From Rhodothermaceae bacterium (lineage in GTDB: Bacteria > Bacteroidota > Rhodothermia > Rhodothermales > Rubricoccaceae), in NCBI GenBank assembly GCA_013003465.1, contig JABDIZ010000236.1:1-10534 (forward strand): a stretch of DNA of 10,534 nt, in the 5' to 3' direction. Below, one piece after another: positions 9,464-10,534 of the stretch; positions within the stretch are counted from its first letter, which is position 1; every line of letters starts with the position of its first letter. The notes under the pieces are model-generated. The model ran no database searches. It was not told the origin of the DNA and saw only the letters and a program-made list of their open reading frames with translations. The position numbers and the translations under genes are program-made.

Positions 9464-10534
9464 ATGGACCCAGAGATTCTGACGGACCCCAAAGTCGTCG
9501 CGGCGCTGATCACCATTGGCGCGAGCTTAATGGGTTGGCTTCTGTTGAGAGGAGGTGGCGGAATTCGGGCGGTGGGGGGCCGGGTGCTGGCAGCGATAGG
9601 TCGTCAGTCATTTGAAAAACGGTACCGCGAATTCGTAGCCGAGGAGCACCGCTACCTGCCGATCAAGGGGGTTAAGACCCGAACGCCTGCACGGATTGAA
9701 CTCGACCGGGTGTATGTAGGGCTGGAACTGCGACGACGCTCTGGATTCGCTACACCTAGCTTGGGAGAGCTTCGTGCAAAGATGTGGGAGACTCAGCTAG
9801 AGCTTGAGGAGTTGGAGGAGTTGCGCGAATCCGCTACTCCGTCCGAGTTAATTGAGCGGGGATTGCGGAGCCGGCGTGGACGCAGCGAACGACTTTCGGC
9901 CTCCGCAGAGCAACCATACACGGTGGGGGAGGCGATCCGAAGCCTGGGGAACCGGCTCGTCTTGCTGGGCGGACCCGGCTCTGGGAAGACCACACTCATG
10001 AAATACCTCGCGCGGACATTCGCGCTCGACGAGGCAACGAGCAAGCTGGGATTGGTTGAACGGCGCCTGCCCATCTTGCTTCCTCTCCGCGAATGGGCGC
10101 GGGAGCAACGCACGCTCACGGCTGATCACCTCGCGCAGTACGTCGTCCACCCCGACATTCTGGCGACGTGCCCGGAGGGGTTCTTTCAGGAGCAGCTTCA
10201 GGCGGGGCGCTGCCTCGTGTTACTCGACGGGATGGACGAGGTCACAACGGAGGCCGAGCGCAATGACGTTGCGGGGCAGATCAATAAGCTCGTCAGCGCT
10301 TACCCCGGGAACCGGTTCGTCGTCACCTCACGCCCGGCCGGGCACGAGGGCGTCAGCCTTGCCGGGTTCGCGCTGCTCCATGTGCGCGACTTCTCGGACG
10401 AGGACGTAGCGGAGTTCGCACGACGGTGGTACGAGGCGGTCGAGATGGCGGCGCGGGACGTGCGCGACGATGACGTGGCCGCAGCGATAGCGCGCCAGGA
10501 GGCTGAAGAGCAAGCCGGGCGCCTGGTCCAAGAG
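9464..10534 (+). CDS. NACHT/STAND-type NTPase, membrane-anchored (3' end beyond window)
   Basis: An open frame from ATG 9464 to the window end (357 codons, no stop). Residues 12-28 (VAALITIGASLMGWLLL) form a probable membrane segment with a short outer N-terminus. A linker follows whose EKRYREFVAEEHRYLPIKGV and LDRVYVGLEL segments resemble the region before the NTPase in bacterial NACHT proteins. The NTPase core has Walker A GGPGSGKTT (169-177, Lys175), Walker B CLVLLDGMDEV (250-260, Asp255 with further acidic Asp258 and Glu259) and a sensor-like RFVVTSRPAGHEG (284-296), all typical of NACHT. After this come an acidic SDEDVAEFARRWYEA helix and an Arg/Glu/Ala-rich helix. The C-terminal sensor or repeat domains are outside the window. 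Bacterial NACHT proteins include known anti-phage defence proteins; that role is inferred here. An in-frame TGA at 9449 makes 9464 the first ATG. No Shine-Dalgarno sequence is seen. Confidence 0.9.
   Translation, partial: MDPEILTDPKVVAALITIGASLMGWLLLRGGGGIRAVGGRVLAAIGRQSFEKRYREFVAEEHRYLPIKGVKTRTPARIELDRVYVGLELRRRSGFATPSLGELRAKMWETQLELEELEELRESATPSELIERGLRSRRGRSERLSASAEQPYTVGEAIRSLGNRLVLLGGPGSGKTTLMKYLARTFALDEATSKLGLVERRLPILLPLREWAREQRTLTADHLAQYVVHPDILATCPEGFFQEQLQAGRCLVLLDGMDEVTTEAERNDVAGQINKLVSAYPGNRFVVTSRPAGHEGVSLAGFALLHVRDFSDEDVAEFARRWYEAVEMAARDVRDDDVAAAIARQEAEEQAGRLVQE

Noticed and set aside
9415..9615. 66-codon open frame at the start of the NACHT gene
   Set aside because: Overlaps the NACHT gene in another frame; Arg/Ser/Gly-rich shadow without motifs.

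Overview
The window is a GC-rich bacterial chromosome segment with strong G/C bias at third codon positions. Three features point to the Rhodothermota/Bacteroidota side (a Rhodothermales-like organism): no recognisable Shine-Dalgarno sequence before any gene, an RNase III with the N-terminal extension common in that group, and a single-chain glycine decarboxylase. This placement is inference; there is no rRNA or other marker here.

Layout. Positions 1-245 hold no gene I can support, only an undecidable open frame at the left edge. From 246 to 5428 all genes lie on the minus strand. In transcription order they are: a YneI/Sad-type NAD-dependent succinate-semialdehyde dehydrogenase (4061-5428), a small membrane protein with a PspB-like coiled coil (3646-3981), a lipoprotein of unknown function (2600-3445), a beta-CASP metallo-beta-lactamase-fold RNase-type protein (1064-2473), the frameshifted C-terminal remnant of a serine hydrolase/beta-lactamase-family gene (about 797-963), and a GNAT acetyltransferase (246-767). 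The gaps are 80-200 bases and several contain hairpins, so these look like separate or loosely linked units rather than one tight operon.

Positions 5429-5639 form the divergent intergenic region. On the plus strand, rnc (5640-6461) and gcvP (6478-9345) are 16 bases apart and probably cotranscribed. They end at a strong 11-bp-stem terminator (9370-9398).

Beyond that terminator the character changes. An open gene at 9464 runs off the right end of the window and encodes a membrane-anchored NACHT/STAND-type NTPase with clear Walker A and Walker B motifs. Its codon use is less G/C-biased at first than that of gcvP, and its location just after a housekeeping terminator suggests an acquired gene or the edge of an accessory (possibly anti-phage) island. 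Its sensor/effector C-terminus lies outside the window.

The core genes are housekeeping: RNA processing (RNase III, beta-CASP protein), one-carbon/glycine metabolism (GcvP), aldehyde oxidation (SSADH-like) and envelope proteins. The points most worth a second look are the NACHT gene, the serine hydrolase remnant, the PspB-like protein, and the pyrimidine-rich leaders before five start codons.
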